Notes under the pieces: model-generated
What the model was told of the DNA's origin: nothing
Seen by the model: the letters and a program-made list of their open reading frames with translations, nothing else
Database searches by the model: none
Origin: Albula goreensis
Lineage: Eukaryota > Chordata > Actinopteri > Albuliformes > Albulidae
Assembly (NCBI GenBank): GCA_022829145.1
Contig: CM040755.1
Location: 14,322,063-14,386,062 of the forward strand
Length of the DNA: 64,000 bases
Direction of reading: 5' to 3'
Translations under genes and position numbers: made by a program
In this document: positions 9,346-24,066 of the stretch, piece by piece
How the letters are laid out: each line of letters starts with the position of its first letter
Position numbering within the stretch: the stretch's first letter is position 1

Positions 9346-12300
9346 GTGTTTTCATTATTAACATGGCTACCTTTGCTGACCCTTGCCTGACTCATTACTG
9401 TTTGTAGCATCACTGTGTTTTGTGTTGGGATGTTTCTCTGTGGTTACGTCTTTTTTTAATGGCTTCCCCATGAAGGGTAGCATGTTTTTGTAACTGTGGT
9501 TTGTAACTTTTTTCCTTTTTCTCCACCTCCTGTGGCCATCACTCCTCTTACAGTGTCGTTTGCTTTTGCAGGACTTTCAGTTGTCCTACAGTTGAAATAC
9601 AGACTGTATACTAACAAACATGTCAGTGCTTGACAGCAGCTCCTGAGTTGACAGCTAATTTTAATCACCAGGACTTCCATGCTCCATGCTATATGATTTA
9701 GTAGTCATTTATGTTTGTGAGCCATTGTGTTAATGTCAAAAATTTGTCACATAAGGTTTAGTGAAAAGTTCTAGGTTATTCATTTATTGTAATCAAGGGC
9801 ACCTGGGGTGTAAGGCTCTCCAAATAATGAACCACTAATTAGTTATCTTAGACAGATGCAATATTACCTCCTGCAGAGAACATAGCGGGTCATTTTCTAC
9901 AAAAAGTCAGTTGTTTGTCAATCCAAATGTCATGCACGCTGAGCATATGTGATCACTTCCCTCTACGAGTATTGCAAGAGTTAGGCCCTTGCTGATTTCA
10001 TACATTTGTTAAATCACCAGCTGTCTAATGCAATGTGGTTTTCTTGGAAAGTTTGTGGTGTATAAACATATTCTGTGCGGCAAGATTGTAAATATAGAGA
10101 AAATAGCCCTTAATGATAAGTTTAAAATGGAAATATCCAAAAGCCGACTTCAGAATTGGCCTCATAAACCATGCTATTAGGAAACAATTCCAGCTCTTTA
10201 AAAAAGAGCTGACAAGTATTTATCAAAATGCATAGCATATGAATCACTTCTGGTTGCAGGAGTTCAGTTCTTTTAAAAAAGAAAGAAAAGGAAATGTTAA
10301 ATGAAAGTGTTGAAGTCTGGTTCAAGCTGTTTGTGATCTTTTAGCTGTCTGTCTGTCCTCATGTCACCCTCCACCGTCATATGGCATGTGTCACCAGGAA
10401 TACCATGAGGGCTCTCGCAGTTCTAAATGATGGCAAAATAATGACAGCCTGCTCTCGTTGCTTGTCATAATGGGGCTCTTCCAATCGAGCTGTTGACCAG
10501 GAAAAACCTATGTTGAAAACAAACATCTAACCTAAATGTTTGCTTTGTGTTCGTGGTGATGACACGCCAAGGGAAGGAGGTCAGTCCTCATCTATTTTTA
10601 AAATCCAGCTTAGGTCATTTTGCTAAGAACATGTCTGTGTTGCTGACTGCATTACCAGAGGTAATGCAACGTGTTATTGTCTGCTGTCCAGAGCCCTGAT
10701 CTAAAATAAGTCCAGAGTGTGATTTTACATGGTATTGAATACAGCCCAACCAAAAAAAGGAGCTTTTTGAATATACTCATCTTTTATTCATGAACATTGT
10801 GGATTGTCCTAGTGTGCTGGAGTCATATTTTATTAACCAATTTGATTTTTGCCTTTTCCACAACCTGCCTCCTCTTTAACAGTCTATGGTGGTTTCTCTT
10901 CTGCCATTTCTGCCAAGCATACATCAGCCTCTCATTAAATTCAGTATTACAAATGAGTATGCTGTGATGTACAAATCATACAATTTAATTGGTCAAACCA
11001 GGTACCAGAAAATAGACATTACAGGATTTGTTTTCAATTTCCCTCCATTCTTTCAGAATTGGAGAAGAGTCTTTGTTTAAAAATGCGATTCAAGACACCA
11101 GGTCAAATTTCATTCATGGAAGCTCTTTTAATTGACCCATGGAGATATGGCCACACATTTAAATGTAATAGAACAAAATTATGGTTTCCAGCCATTTTCA
11201 TTATAAAAATCTGGTCTTTCATGTTCTGACTTAATGGAAAAGATATTTCTGCTATGGATGATTCTGTTATATTTACAGCATGTGAGAACTGCACAGCCCT
11301 GGAACCAGCAGATTAGAATACCTGCTTATGTCATAACACAATGCATGCAGCAGTAAATTGGTGGATTTGTTAGGAAGACCTTGCAATATCAATACTTATA
11401 AACAAGCATTGACAAAATCATAATGATAAAAAAAGCTGTTGGGTAAAACAAAAGAAGGCCTAAAATCTCAACATCTTTTTTTTAAAAATCTGTTTGTACT
11501 CAAAAGTAATGGTGGTGAATATTCATTCATGTGATGTTTTAACCAGTCATAATACAACTGCTAGTTTTATACTTCATGAAGGTAATGTAATATTTTTACA
11601 ACTGGTGTCTCATCATTAATGAAGTATGATTTAAATTCCACACTGTATTCACGTAGGATTTGGTAGACTGGATCAGTGGTTGTTGTGGCATGTTCTCCGA
11701 ACAATATGTGGAAAGGAGCGCAGTTACCAAAAATAGAGGGTGTCAGCATTATCCAAATATTGTTTTACCGGCTCTCATTTTTAGCAGCAGCACACAGATA
11801 CGGTGGGAAAAGTGGTTGTGTTTGGGAGAACATGAATCCAAGCAGACTAAGCATTGACAGAATAACAGAAAACCTTTCTGCTGCATTATTTCCCGTTGAT
11901 GTTTTTGTCATCCACTGCATTTCAGACCGTGGTCTTTGGTGTCTGCCCTATGTATTGGACTTGGGGAAGCTTGACTTATGTCATAACACAGATTGTTTAT
12001 TTGTTTAGCATTTCAACTCTTTCACTGCACATGAACCGAGTGAGACAAGGTGTGGCATTTGGTTGTTTAGCTTTCTGGGGATGGGGTGTTTCTGCTTATG
12101 AATAGAAATTGATTTATTTGTGTGGGTGGGATATAATTTTTCACCTGGAATATTCAGTTTGAATTCATTTCAATATTTCATTTGAATTCTATTTTTTTTT
12201 TTACTTTATCTTTATTTTGACTTTGAGATTCTAGTTTCTTTTTGCTTAGTAATCCTTTTAAACTTTCTTATTTGATACATAAAACACATGAATAAATATA

Positions 12301-15300
12301 TTACATAAATAAAAATGTAATTATTGTAATTCAATTTTATTTATTTTACCATTCAGTTCTCTGAAATTTCAAAAGAGGTGCTATTTCTTGTTCTTATATT
12401 TCCCACAGTGACTGAACTGTTGGGGGTAAGTTCCACACACTGACTAACTGGCTAGTGATCATTGTGTCTTATAATATACTGTTTGGCTGTGTCTGCAAAC
12501 CACATCATGAGTGCCATGTTGGAGTACACTCTGAAGTTCATATTTAGGCAGTAAGTATACCTCAGTATAAAAAATGTACTGGGTTTATAAAGCTTTCCTA
12601 GACATTAATATGCACTAGGGACAGTGCGATGTAAAAAACATGTTCTCATTTTGATCTATCAACATTAAGCTGGATCATCTAAATCAAAACCTGAGTTAGG
12701 GTTTCCCCAGGTTTAAAATAAAAGCAGGTTTCTGGGTTTGTTTAAAGCACATGTCTGGTTTATGCATTATAGATGAGCAGGCTTTTTAGGCATGTGTCTG
12801 CTTGGGCAAAATGGATTTTTATACTCCAGAGAGCACAGCAGTTGCAACATGTTCAACTCCAAATGGCCTGAATTATGCCGAACAGTGTTTCACCGCTGAA
12901 CACACAGATAGCACACCGTCTGGCGAACTCTGTGTGTCGCAAAGTGGCCCATCCATTGTTTCTTTTCAAAGTAAGGTGCAAGGGTAAAATGTGTGCTAGA
13001 ATAAAAGTATGTTTATTGCGTTACCACGTGTGCATACATACTAGCAGACAGACAAATTCTCCCATTCCTGGTAATGTGTATAATTTAATTAGTGTTGTTG
13101 CATTAACACCTGTCATTTATGCATGAGTGTGACTGATCTTGAGTCTAGTTTACCTCCTTGGCAGCAGTTCTAATTTACCTCCTAAGCTTCTTGAGTACCA
13201 GAAGAATGGCATTTCAATAACTTTTGAGTTGCCATCATTGTGGCTTATAGCATAATGTACGGTTTTCACTAATTCATCAACATGAATGTTCCCTGCGCCT
13301 TAAATAATTCTATTATGCAGTTGTACTATTTTATATTTCCATAGGGAGGACAGTATTCAAGATAATGTATGACTTAAACAATAATCCTTTTTGTATATGT
13401 TTGCTTGTGACAATTGATTAAAAATAGGTTTATGAGGTATTTTGGGCTGACACTGAAGCATTTATTTTGCTGACAGATAACTGCCAGATCAGTCTGTAAT
13501 GTGGACTGCAGTGCTGACTCAGACATACTCGCCAATTCAGAGAAGACTGGGGATTTCAAATGATTCCCCTGTTTTGTAGAGGCTGATGTTCACAATTATA
13601 CAAACCATTCACATGCCAGAATTATGAATGCCTGTGAGCCTATTTAATTTTGTTTTAATTCTTTTGTAACTGCAATGTTTTGCCCACCATGTGCCTTTGA
13701 ATTTTTACAGCATGACATTAGTTGTGGCTTGTTCAGCTGCAAAGGCTTGCTTATTCATTCATTTACTCTTTTTTCTTGATTTACTCACTATGCAGACTTA
13801 AAAGCTAGAGTCACTGTTTTCATCCTATCATTTAAATGGTCAACACACATTTAAACAGGATGTGGAAGTTTCCAGGAAGTATGGTGACTTCATCTTTCCT
13901 TTCTGAATTTTTTTTTTCCACTGAATTTTCCATCCACTGTGGTACACCCAGATGCATATGCAAGCCATGTGCATTGCTATGACTTGTAAAGTTGGGAGAG
14001 TATAGACAAGCACAAACATGTGACATCAGCTGCTGTTTCTTTCTACACCACAGTCCACAACTTAACATGAGACATGCACAGACATGGGGAAAGAGGAAGA
14101 CTTTTCATGAGTTGACTCTGGGTGCCTGACTGACCAGAGGGGCTAGCCGAGGAGCAAAGAGACATGGACGCCTCTGCTGAAGGAATCCTTCCTTCCCTGG
14201 GTATTACTACTGCCAACTATATGTCACTTTGTGGGGCTGCCAGATCGAGCCAGAGGCCCTCTGAGCACTGGAACAGCCTGAGACCATTAGCAACCCAGTG
14301 GCCCTGTAAGATTCTAAACAATTCAACAATTCACCCCTGAAACCTCTGGACTATGTTAAACAATTGCACACTCTTGGGAACTTCAGTAGCATTAGATTTC
14401 AATGTTACTAGCTTCTGTAATGTAAAAATTCTAGATTTATATTTAGATTTTTGTAAAAGCAAAATCTGTGTTGTGAAAATGAATGAAAAAGTGCACACTG
14501 AATACAGAGCTAATCAAAGTTCTTATTTCATAGCTCAGGCTTCAAATCTATGACGACATTCAGATGACTTTCAAAGGACAGTATTTGGACAGAAAATGAG
14601 TGAAAGTACCATGACATGTTTTTTATGCCTTATTAACAGCTTACTGTTTCATTGCTGAATGTAACTGTATGCTGCATAACCAAAAATATACATATGTTCT
14701 ACACATCCAGATTACATAGGTGCATACCAATAACACTTACAAACACTACCAGGTTTGTTCATCATAAACTAATTTAAGGGAGCCATTTTCTTTTGAACTG
14801 GCTCAATATTTTTGACTGTATCTAAGTAATTATTTCCAGTTTGATCTGAACCCTGCACCCCAGCTATAGGCCAGTACCTCCCGGCATCTTTATGAAAAGG
14901 GACACAGAACTCCTAACAGCTCCTCTGAACCTCAAAGACTTAAAAGACTTCACAGTTTATTTGATTCAATTGGGAAAAGACCCAAGAGCAGCTATTGGCT
15001 GGCTGGCTCAAAATCTACCAGTAAATGAGAAAGATTGTCTTAATTTCTTTGTCAGCAGGGTATATCTCAAGAGGAATGAATTATGTTTGCAGATTAAATG
15101 CAGCTCAGGGGAATCTAACTGCTTATTTGGTCTGAATTTGGTTAAATTCACCAAGCATTTGTGACAGACTTTCCCCCCGAAGCAAAGAATGGAAATGGCT
15201 CTGGCTGCAAAGATTAGTATTAAAATTGGTTTAGGTTGATGGAAAAGAGGGATTGCCTATGAGGTGAATCAAACCTTGCTTAATTCTTCCTTTATGCCCT

Positions 15301-18300
15301 TCACACCTTTAGATTGCCCCAAAGAGTGGAACAATAGGGTGCTCCTGGAATCGGCTTACTTTAAAAGCTATTAAGTCTCCACAGTCAAACAAGGAATGAG
15401 GTGGTGAAATGGTCAATAAATGCTCCATTTTGTTAGATAAAAGTATGTAGAAAATGAAAAACAGTGAGTGCAAGAATACACTATTCCTCAGAATCACATA
15501 AAAGCTGTGCAGATGGTGATTGTGGGATGTCAGCGTATCAGGACGCAGCATCAGCATTTGAAATTCACAGAAAGCACTGATCAGACCACTTAGACAAAAG
15601 TGATCAAAGGATTTCGCCTGTTAATCGGAATATAAAACTAACAATCTGCTGAAGATATGAGCTTCAAGCAGCTAAGATTTTTTCTTGGTGTTAATCAGGA
15701 TGCATTAGGTTGACACATTCAGGGTGTAACATTAATACTCATATTTTTCAATAATGACAGTTTTAATCATGACACCTACAGCACTGTAAATCATCTCATT
15801 TTGCAGGTGGGATGGAAAAAAAACATTCATGGTAAACTTTATGCTGAATGAGACAAAAGAATATATTTGAGTGACAGCCTGTCTTAACCTTCATCAAGAG
15901 TACCAGTAATTTATGAGGTCGCTAATTAAATCTGTACAAATGTATTGTTTTTCACACTCAGCAGTATTTGTTTCAACTCTAGCTATTTTAATGGAAACAC
16001 ACAAATGCTAAAGGTCGAAAAAAGGATTATTTGGATTCTGAAGCTGTATAAGTACTTGTTTGCCAAGACTATGTAATTGTCCTTCACATGTCCATTACAG
16101 TTGTTTGAAGTTTTTTCCAGGATTTTGCCCATATATTTTAATGTTTTTCAGCAGTAGGCATGTACCATGTGTGCTGTTTGGGGTGGCCAGTTACTCTACA
16201 GTGTGTTGTATAAGCCTAGTGATGAATAATTATCATTTGTTTTTGATTTTCTTGACCCTTTTTGGCTCCTAAGCTTTGCTTGGAAATAATAAGGAATAAG
16301 TTTATTAAACTCATCAGTCTCACTGCTCTCTCTGGGAAGTCACCTTCCTTTGTGTTCCTCTTACCCCATAGGAAATCTGTGACTGGTGTTGTATGGACAG
16401 AGTGAAAAAGGAAAGGTTTGCTGCCACATGAATTGTAGGAGTCATAAGTACAGCCATTAGGGGATACCTGTCGGGAGTTGGCCTGATAACAAGTTTTAAT
16501 TCAGGTGTGTCATTATAAAATGTCTTTTTATATGTAAAATGTAACCTTTTAGGCTTTTCTTCCAATTTCGAGTGATGAGCTGTATTCCCAAGCTCTGCAC
16601 ATTGGTGCAGCAACTGGTATTATTCTGGGATAGTGCAGAAAGCACATGCTGTTCTCTGAGGCACGGTGATGTTAGCTGCTACTTAGTGTCCCACTACAGC
16701 CCACAACCCTTTGATACCAGACAGTGGGGCCCACCCATGCTCTGTAACAGTCCTTAAAGGGATGAACAACTCGATGATCACATCATTTAATATTTTAAGG
16801 AAAATTTCCACTCAAAAAATTAGCAAATGCTTCTCACTTTCACCAAAAGTAGATTTAAGCATTTAAAAATTGAAGGCCAAATTGCATCAACCAATCAGCA
16901 GCAACCAACAGCCTTGCAGAACATGATTATTAGAGTGTTCAGTTTTCAATAACTTAGCCTTGCGTCATCTTGACAGCCTTTCAGTTACAAGAAAATGACT
17001 GAATATTGGATGAGAGACCAGAGATGTCCACTCCACTTCCACTGTCCTGAAATGCTCCTGTTTGGAATCTGGGCATTTGGATAAAAGAAGCATAACGGTT
17101 ATTTCTGCATCACTTCAAAACCAAAAATTTTCATAATTTTAAAGTGACAATAAAAAAGATTCAGGGGTGACTTAATAATGTACATTTCAACCCCAGGATA
17201 TTCACTGCCAATTTACTGTATAACGATGAGAATAAAACCAAAAGTTAACAATAACTGCAGTAACAGTGAATAGTTGATGACTCCCTTATTCTATACTTCT
17301 TAAGACTTTAAGATGTTAGGCACAAAAGACTTGTTTGGAAATGCACAGTCATAAGAATCAGACATTCAAAGTAATTCCACAGATGAACAAATAGATTACT
17401 ATGCAATATCTTTTTGCAGCTCAACATTAGTAATTGTTCATCATTCGGACACACTAAGCTCTCAGTCTGGTGTTTAAACATATGTAATTGTGTCCTGTTA
17501 AGCACCCCTGAAGCACATCACATCACAAAGCCATCTTTTACAATCATGTAAATGATTCTTTTTAGAGGGGAAATTGCATAATGACTTTGTTACCATACTA
17601 TGAAACTTTAAATCTTACTACCACCTACCACCAAAGGCACTTTAACATGCACCATTAGATTCTGAGTGCACATCTGTTAAATGTAGAATGAGTATGAGAG
17701 TGATCAGAACTTGGATTCTGAACGGTGGGCTAACAATTAAAAGTGAAATGAATAAGAATTCCTGTCCTCTTCCTAGGACGTGGATTAGCAATCACATTTT
17801 ATTGCTGCAGTCACATTCTCTGATAGTCTATATTCTTTATGATGGGAGAAGGGTTTCATTTAAGATCCTGCAACAAATCCATCAACAATACAGGTGTGAG
17901 TACAAGTATATTTGTAACTTCATATTACTGTATTGCTGTACACTTCTAAGCAGTTAGTATCCAATGTTCAATGTGGTAATGTGACATAGCAGCATCATGC
18001 TAACCAAAATGCATTAATAAGAGCATTTGTAGACCATAATCAGACTATAATTCATCTGTTTTTGAGGTTTGGTGGTCCCATTTGTCAAGAAACTAGAACA
18101 CTGTCAATCACTAATTCTGTGTGGTGCCCTTATAAAAAGGCAAGCATGGTTAAATATGGAAACTATGCTATGTATCTCCACAGAAGAAAACAGGCCGCAA
18201 TTGACCAACATGAAGTGCATTTCTCAACCCCTGAAACATCTAAATGATTCATCATGAGGGAAAAGACAAGTATTAAAATGTCACAGAGTACATGGAATGC

Positions 18301-19230
18301 CTCCTAAATGGATGGACTAGGAAATGAGGGTCTTGCAGATGCAGACGTGTCACATACACTGTCACATGCTGCGTGCCCTGGCAGCCCTCCCTGAGGCCCA
18401 GTGCTGATGGTGCATTTAAACCTCACTCCACAATGAACTTAAACCATCAGACCTGATTAACACCTGTAGTAACTGATATTTTGACACTTTCTGTGATGCT
18501 TCATTATTTGCACTGGTAGGTATTAATAATCCGGTGCTTTCATAATAGACAAGCTCTGGAGAGGCAGGCATTTCAGATTCAGTGAGAGCTTTTGTTTACA
18601 ACATGATTAACAAAATGCTCTCATTTGGATTTGAGTGATCCCCTCCCTCCTCAAATATGAACTAAACAGACTTCCAAAATAATAGATAAAAGTGTGGTAT
18701 AGAGTCACACAGGATTTGGAATAGGGTGGATGCAGCTTATACATTTGTAATTGTGTTGTATTAATTAGGGTGTTTAAGAGCGTTAAAGTATTAGAAGTGT
18801 GAAAGATGTGGCACAAAAGCCTGTGATGGCTTTGAACACTGCAGCATTTAAAACTGTAATACATTCAGCTTCATTGGGGACTCATTTAGCTTTCACTGTG
18901 TGACAGATTCTGGATCAGCGGGACTCTGTCCTGGGAAGGCACAGTTCTACACACACCAGCATTTTCTGACCAACAGCCTGTGACCTGCCAGAAGGGCTAA
19001 AATTGGTTCAGTTCAGGCAGTAATTGAGCTGAATCTAGTGTCTTCAGTAGAAAAGATTCCTGGATTGTAAAATTCAAGCAGCAGCACTGGCCTGCTGCAG
19101 CCAGAGATGTTCAGGCAGAAAGCTTCGGATATTTTAACATAATGTTCATTCTGCTTTTCATAACATAATGCTTGGACAACCTTTGCTCTATTACTGTGCT
19201 ACCCACACAGCTGCACTTTATCGAGGGTCA
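9346..19230. other. Gene desert, proximal segment
   Basis: Almost 10 kb of AT-rich DNA with no gene that I recognise. Open frames are all under about 110 codons, have no known motif, and are consistent with chance. Small features include a 9 bp hairpin CAGCTCTTT/AAAGAGCTG at 10191-10211. Some stretches may be conserved enhancers of MEX3B, which cannot be tested without a second genome. Confidence 0.6.
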
Positions 19231-19605
19231 GAAAATGTAGATGTCACTCCAAGGATGGCCTGAATATGAGATAAACAAGACAATAATTTCCCAGAATTCC
19301 CCAGTGTAGCACCATTTAGACATTCTAGCTTCTAGTCGCCTGTCGCTGACGGTTTGTTCATACCTCCAGCTGTCAGCAGCTCCGAGCACACCTTCAGATC
19401 AAAGACGGGCGGCGATTACGGTGACGTCCAAGCACAGTGTCCGCGCTCCTCTGAAGTCTTTCACGTTGCCTTCTGCCAGTACACTGCTGAAATGTATCCC
19501 CTGTTCACTGGGCATGTAGTGTTTGTGAACGTTATTATAGAAGGCTTTCAGGAGGCACACGAAGAAAAATGAGGATATGTAAATGTGGAGAAAGAGACTG
19601 CGTAA
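19231..19605 (-). other. CpG-rich patch with a coding-like minus-strand frame (possible relic exon)
   Basis: About a dozen CpGs fall between 19331 and 19470, in a region that is otherwise CpG-depleted. On the minus strand one frame is open from 19605 to 19402 (68 codons), meets a single TGA at 19401-19399, and is open again to 19231 (56 more codons). The first part includes KAFYNNVHKHYMPSEQGIHF and VLAEGNVKDFRGARTLCLDV. I do not recognise the protein. No ATG opens the frame, and no clear splice sites were fixed. It could be a decayed retrocopy, an exon of an unknown gene, or a CpG-protected regulatory element in which few stops occur by composition. A plus-strand frame over the same bases (19354-19572) is also open, which argues for caution. 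Confidence 0.25.
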
Positions 19606-22600
19606 TTATGGGACTGAGATGTTATAAATAAGATGCCTTCACATTCAAATTGCACCCTTACAACAGTGTACAATGAGTATCGGTTTCATTTCATGAATCA
19701 GAGCTTGGTCAGCATTTGAATGTGGGCTGCTGCCCTGCCACATGTTGTCTTTCCATATGGTTGTGAAGGAGAAATTTGGGGAAATTACTTTATTTCCCTG
19801 CAAATTTCTGTCAATTTCAGAGACATTAGGCTTTGGAAATGTATTGCTATGCAGGTCATGGCTGCTCCCTCATCCAGATCTGATGTTAGATCAACAATCA
19901 GTTGCTATATTGGCAGGGGCGTGGCCAGTAATCCTTAGCCCCAAAAAGATGCCACCACTCATCCCCAAGCCTACTGATAACACTGATGAATATTTCTGGT
20001 GCCCTTGTCCTTGAATCATTCAGGCTTACGTTCCATTATGGCACCCATGTATATTTACCACTTCTACCTATTACTGTGCCCTATTACAGGGTGAAATTAA
20101 TATGAGTAGGTAAAATAAACAAACTTGTAATGCATCGCTATTGGAAGGAGCACTAATACTGTCCTTGTGTAATATAGAGGCTAAAGAAAATTACAGACTG
20201 CTGAAGTTTTCATGTTATGCATACTGTGTGTATAATTTGCATTATGCCAGCATTAAAAATGATTTGTAAAGCCAATTGTGAACCTACATATAATTAACTA
20301 GCTACAGGTATGCTTTCCTAAAGATAGCTTTTTAGATTCCATATACTGTACATGGTGATATTTATGGGTCTCCTTGAATATAGTCAAGCAAACTGAGATT
20401 TCCTATAGTTTCTTTCTGTATATGTTACCCCAAAAAATTAGGACTAATGTGTTATTCTGCACTGACTGACCCGCTTGCATGTTATTTCTCTCTGAATTTC
20501 ACTGTAATGGGACCAAATACAAAGCTCTCAGTTCTTCTGTTTATGCAATTCAGCAAACAAAACAGTGAAAGACAGTAAAGCCATGAGAATTGTGACAAGA
20601 CAAAATCTAATCATCCTCTCTCTTTTCCGCTTTTGTACTTGACATTTATATCATTATTAGTTTCAAGGAGATGAATAATTCAACTGGAATAATTAGTGTG
20701 TGAATATGAATTTCATTTTGTGCTCCCATTTGTTACAATTTGAATAAACTCACTTAGAAATGGAGCACAGAGAGTCCCCAATTATGGCCATGAAGTCTTA
20801 CAAAACAGCTTAAAGATCTTTTAATTTTGCCTATAGCAATCAAAAAACCTTGGTATACATTCTGAAAGATAATAACAGAAATATGCCAAGATGTAGTAAT
20901 GTGTTTTAGATTTGTGTGTGTGAATGTGCTTGAACCACAGCTAAATGGTCTGTATAGATTTGCAATATTAAACAGACAATGAAAATCAGTTTCCATTGTG
21001 AAAAGCCATCGTTAGGTTGGGAAGTTCTCATATAGTTAAATAATTAATGTTCTCATTAATATGAATGTCTCATACTCTCTCTAGTGGTTGGTTCATAAGT
21101 TGACTTCACATTTGCTATAAGGAGGCCAATTGTATAAACAGAGGGCCCCCTTTAAAATTTTGGTATAGACACTATCACATATTTTAATTCCTAAAAGACT
21201 CTGTCATTTAGTCCTAAAATATATAAAGCAGATTGTCACAATTTTTTATTGTACTCTAGGATTTGTATGAGTGCCATAAATAGTAATATGATAAAGATAG
21301 CTGGTAGCTGATAGCTGGTAGCTTGATTTTAACCATTAAATAATCTGTTTTCTACCCTTTAGCTGCAACTGGAACTGTCACTTATAAACTAACAACGTAG
21401 CAACATTGATAGAACTGATTAATTCATGATGACATCAGGCAGCCCTCTTGCATTGCAGAAATATAACACAATACATACCAACAGCAACCACTGACCGAAA
21501 ACTATGAAAAAATGAACAGTGTAAGAAGTGCAATGTTGTCATCTTCCAGGAATATCAAATCTTTGGAATGCACAGACACTGTGACAGGGAAGCGTGTAGC
21601 TCTGAACCTCCACTTGATTGAGTGCAGCAGTGAAATGCTAAGAGGTAAGACTGACCCTGATGATGGGAGATGAGACTGCAGAGGTCCCTGTAGATCACTC
21701 ACACACAGGTGAGAGCAGTGAATCACACTCTCCCAGACAGGCACACACTTCATGATGCGCACATCAGCCACTGGGAAAAGAAAACTGAATTTTCTTTGAC
21801 CCCTGATTGGTGTGAAAACTATGTTTCAAGCAAATGCTCCACAAGCTTTGAAAATTTTCCCCTTTAAAATGTCATTTTGTTTTGTGGAACAACCTTGGTT
21901 ACTCAGTGACAGACAACAGTCCTCTAAACAAACAGGACAACTTATCTACTTCTCTCTTGTCATGTTTTCTACAAGCATGAATTCCTCACCACCAGATGAG
22001 CCCAAGACGTGTTGTTTTTTTTTTTTTTTGGTTGCTGTTTATCCTTTTCTATGCACAAGTGGCAATTAATTTTTACAAAGGGCTTTCAGCTGAAGTCCAA
22101 AGAGAAAGGAAAGGCTAATAGATGTGGTCATTCAGTTTCCTCCTGGTTTCTCTTGTTCCCATCCCCCTTTCCTGTTCACTCATTGCCCTTTTACATGGAC
22201 TTAATGGTGCTATTTGATTCTGAATACTCTGACCTGTTTCTTATGTTTATCAGGCTTTCTGTGAAATGCAGCAAATTATTGTTGTCCCCCTCTGGTGCCT
22301 GGCTCTAGTCAAGACCTTGACAAGTGGCAGGTCTTTTCACATTCATGAACTGAGTGTAGATATGCAGGATAAAGTAGTCGTGTGAGCTGTCTGAGCGGAG
22401 GGGGTTATCAGCTCTGTGAAGATCGATGGCTTTAAAATTGACTGCAGCTCTGACTTTGGGTTGCGTCCAAAATCATTTGAAAGCAGCTAAAGAGGTTTTC
22501 AGGCCTCTTCTACCCTTTATGTTTTCCTGCAATGCTGAATCCTGCTGCCGACCAATGGCCTGCAGGCATGTCAATTCCGGTGATACTGTGCACCAGCACA

Positions 22601-23286
22601 ATACAGAAGCAAGTTTCTTGTTTCCTGCTGTGAGCGGCCTACAAGAAAAGATCCCTGTCTCTCTTTTATATTGTGCATACTGACTTTTCACTGTGAAGGA
22701 AAGGCTTGTGTTCAGCATCGTGAGGTTACTGACTGATTGATATGGATATGAAGTTCAGAACATTCCCTCAGCCTGATGAACAGTGGCAAAGGAATATAAC
22801 TGAGGGGAAGAAAATCTGCCAGTTTGTACGCTTGAGATTCACAGATACAGATGAACCACACAGTCTTGGTTCAGTAGCAAAGAGCATTTGCTGCAGACTG
22901 AAGTTTTTGACAAAGCTGGAGTTTTTGGAACTTAACAATGTAGTTGGTGAAGACCTTTGGTCCCAGGAGGCTGGTATGAAGTGGGAAAGCAGTGGGGCCG
23001 GAGGGGACCCTGGGCTTCTTTATTTAGTCTTATATCAGAGCAAGATTTTCTCTGACCTACTGTGCCTTACCATTGCTGTTTTTTAATCCCCTTTCAGCGA
23101 AGATAGTGTGCGTCTTTTTATTATATCAATTCAAGTCATTTAACCATTTCTTTTACAGCTTTTAAAGCAAAGCAGCATCTTTCAGATAACAGCTTTATCT
23201 TCTGAACAACATACAGTTCAATAGTATGTTAAGCTTTTGTTTTAATAATTTAGTACACATGATATATATGCACTAAATTATTATAA

Positions 23287-23321
23287 ATATTGAAGAAGCA
23301 CACACATTTGTGCTTCAATAT
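23287..23321. repeat. Imperfect inverted repeat (hairpin)
   Basis: The arms ATATTGAAG-CACA (with a three-base AAG bulge) and TGTGCTTCAATAT are complementary around a six-base loop. Weak pairing of CACTAAAT with ATTAAGTG could lengthen the stem. It might be a remnant of a palindromic mobile element. A microRNA precursor is possible but not supported by anything else. Confidence 0.4.
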
Positions 23322-23796
23322 CATTAAGTGTTAAGTTACACAGATTTATTTCAATTGTATATCTGATTTTAATGTCTTCCAAACAGGAGTTCTATACCTT
23401 ATCATTTATTACACCAATTTGTGTAACATTGTGCCCATGCACCAGAACTACATGCCTCATACAGTTTTAAAGCAGATCTGTGAGTTGCTTTGCTATGTGC
23501 CTGAAGGGTTTTCAACCACAGGCAGGCGGAAATAGCCATGTGACAGAGAAGAAATCAGAGCTGGCTAGGTTATCACCTACCAGAAACATGTTGTGCATTC
23601 CACAATGTGGGCAGCATGAGGCACAAAGACTGCAATAGAACACAATTGTACATTTATAATAGATTGTTGAGTAGATGATGTAAATACATTGCTGAAAATA
23701 ACAAAATGGAAATGTTTAGAAGGGAATAGAAATATTTAACCTTGGTAGTGTTGATGGCCTTGAAGGTTTGAACTGTAAGGCAGGCCATGCTTTACC

Positions 23797-24066
23797 TTGG
23801 GCTTAAATTCACCTCCTTCTCTTGAGGAGGAACTGAGTGAGAGCGATCCCTGTCACTCTGATGCCAGAAGCTCAAAGGAAGGCTACAGTCTAAATGCAAA
23901 TTCCAAGCCAAGTGAAGTGTATGAGAGGGAGTTCTTACTTCTCATAAGGACTCCTGATGGACGAAGAGTGCCACTGCATGAAACCATAAGAACAGCAGTC
24001 ATGAAGCCTTTCTTCAGCATACAAAGTCCTCTGCTTCTGAATGTGAATGATATCCCTTGTTTTTGA
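23797..24066 (+). other. Unrecognised 89-codon open frame
   Basis: The frame is rich in Ser, Glu and Pro and contains SLEEELSESDPCHSDARSS and SEVYEREFLLLIRTPDGR. The balanced composition looks more protein-like than most chance frames nearby. No family was recognised. It lacks a convincing promoter, neighbour or splice site. It may be a chance frame or an exon of an unknown transcript. Confidence 0.15.
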
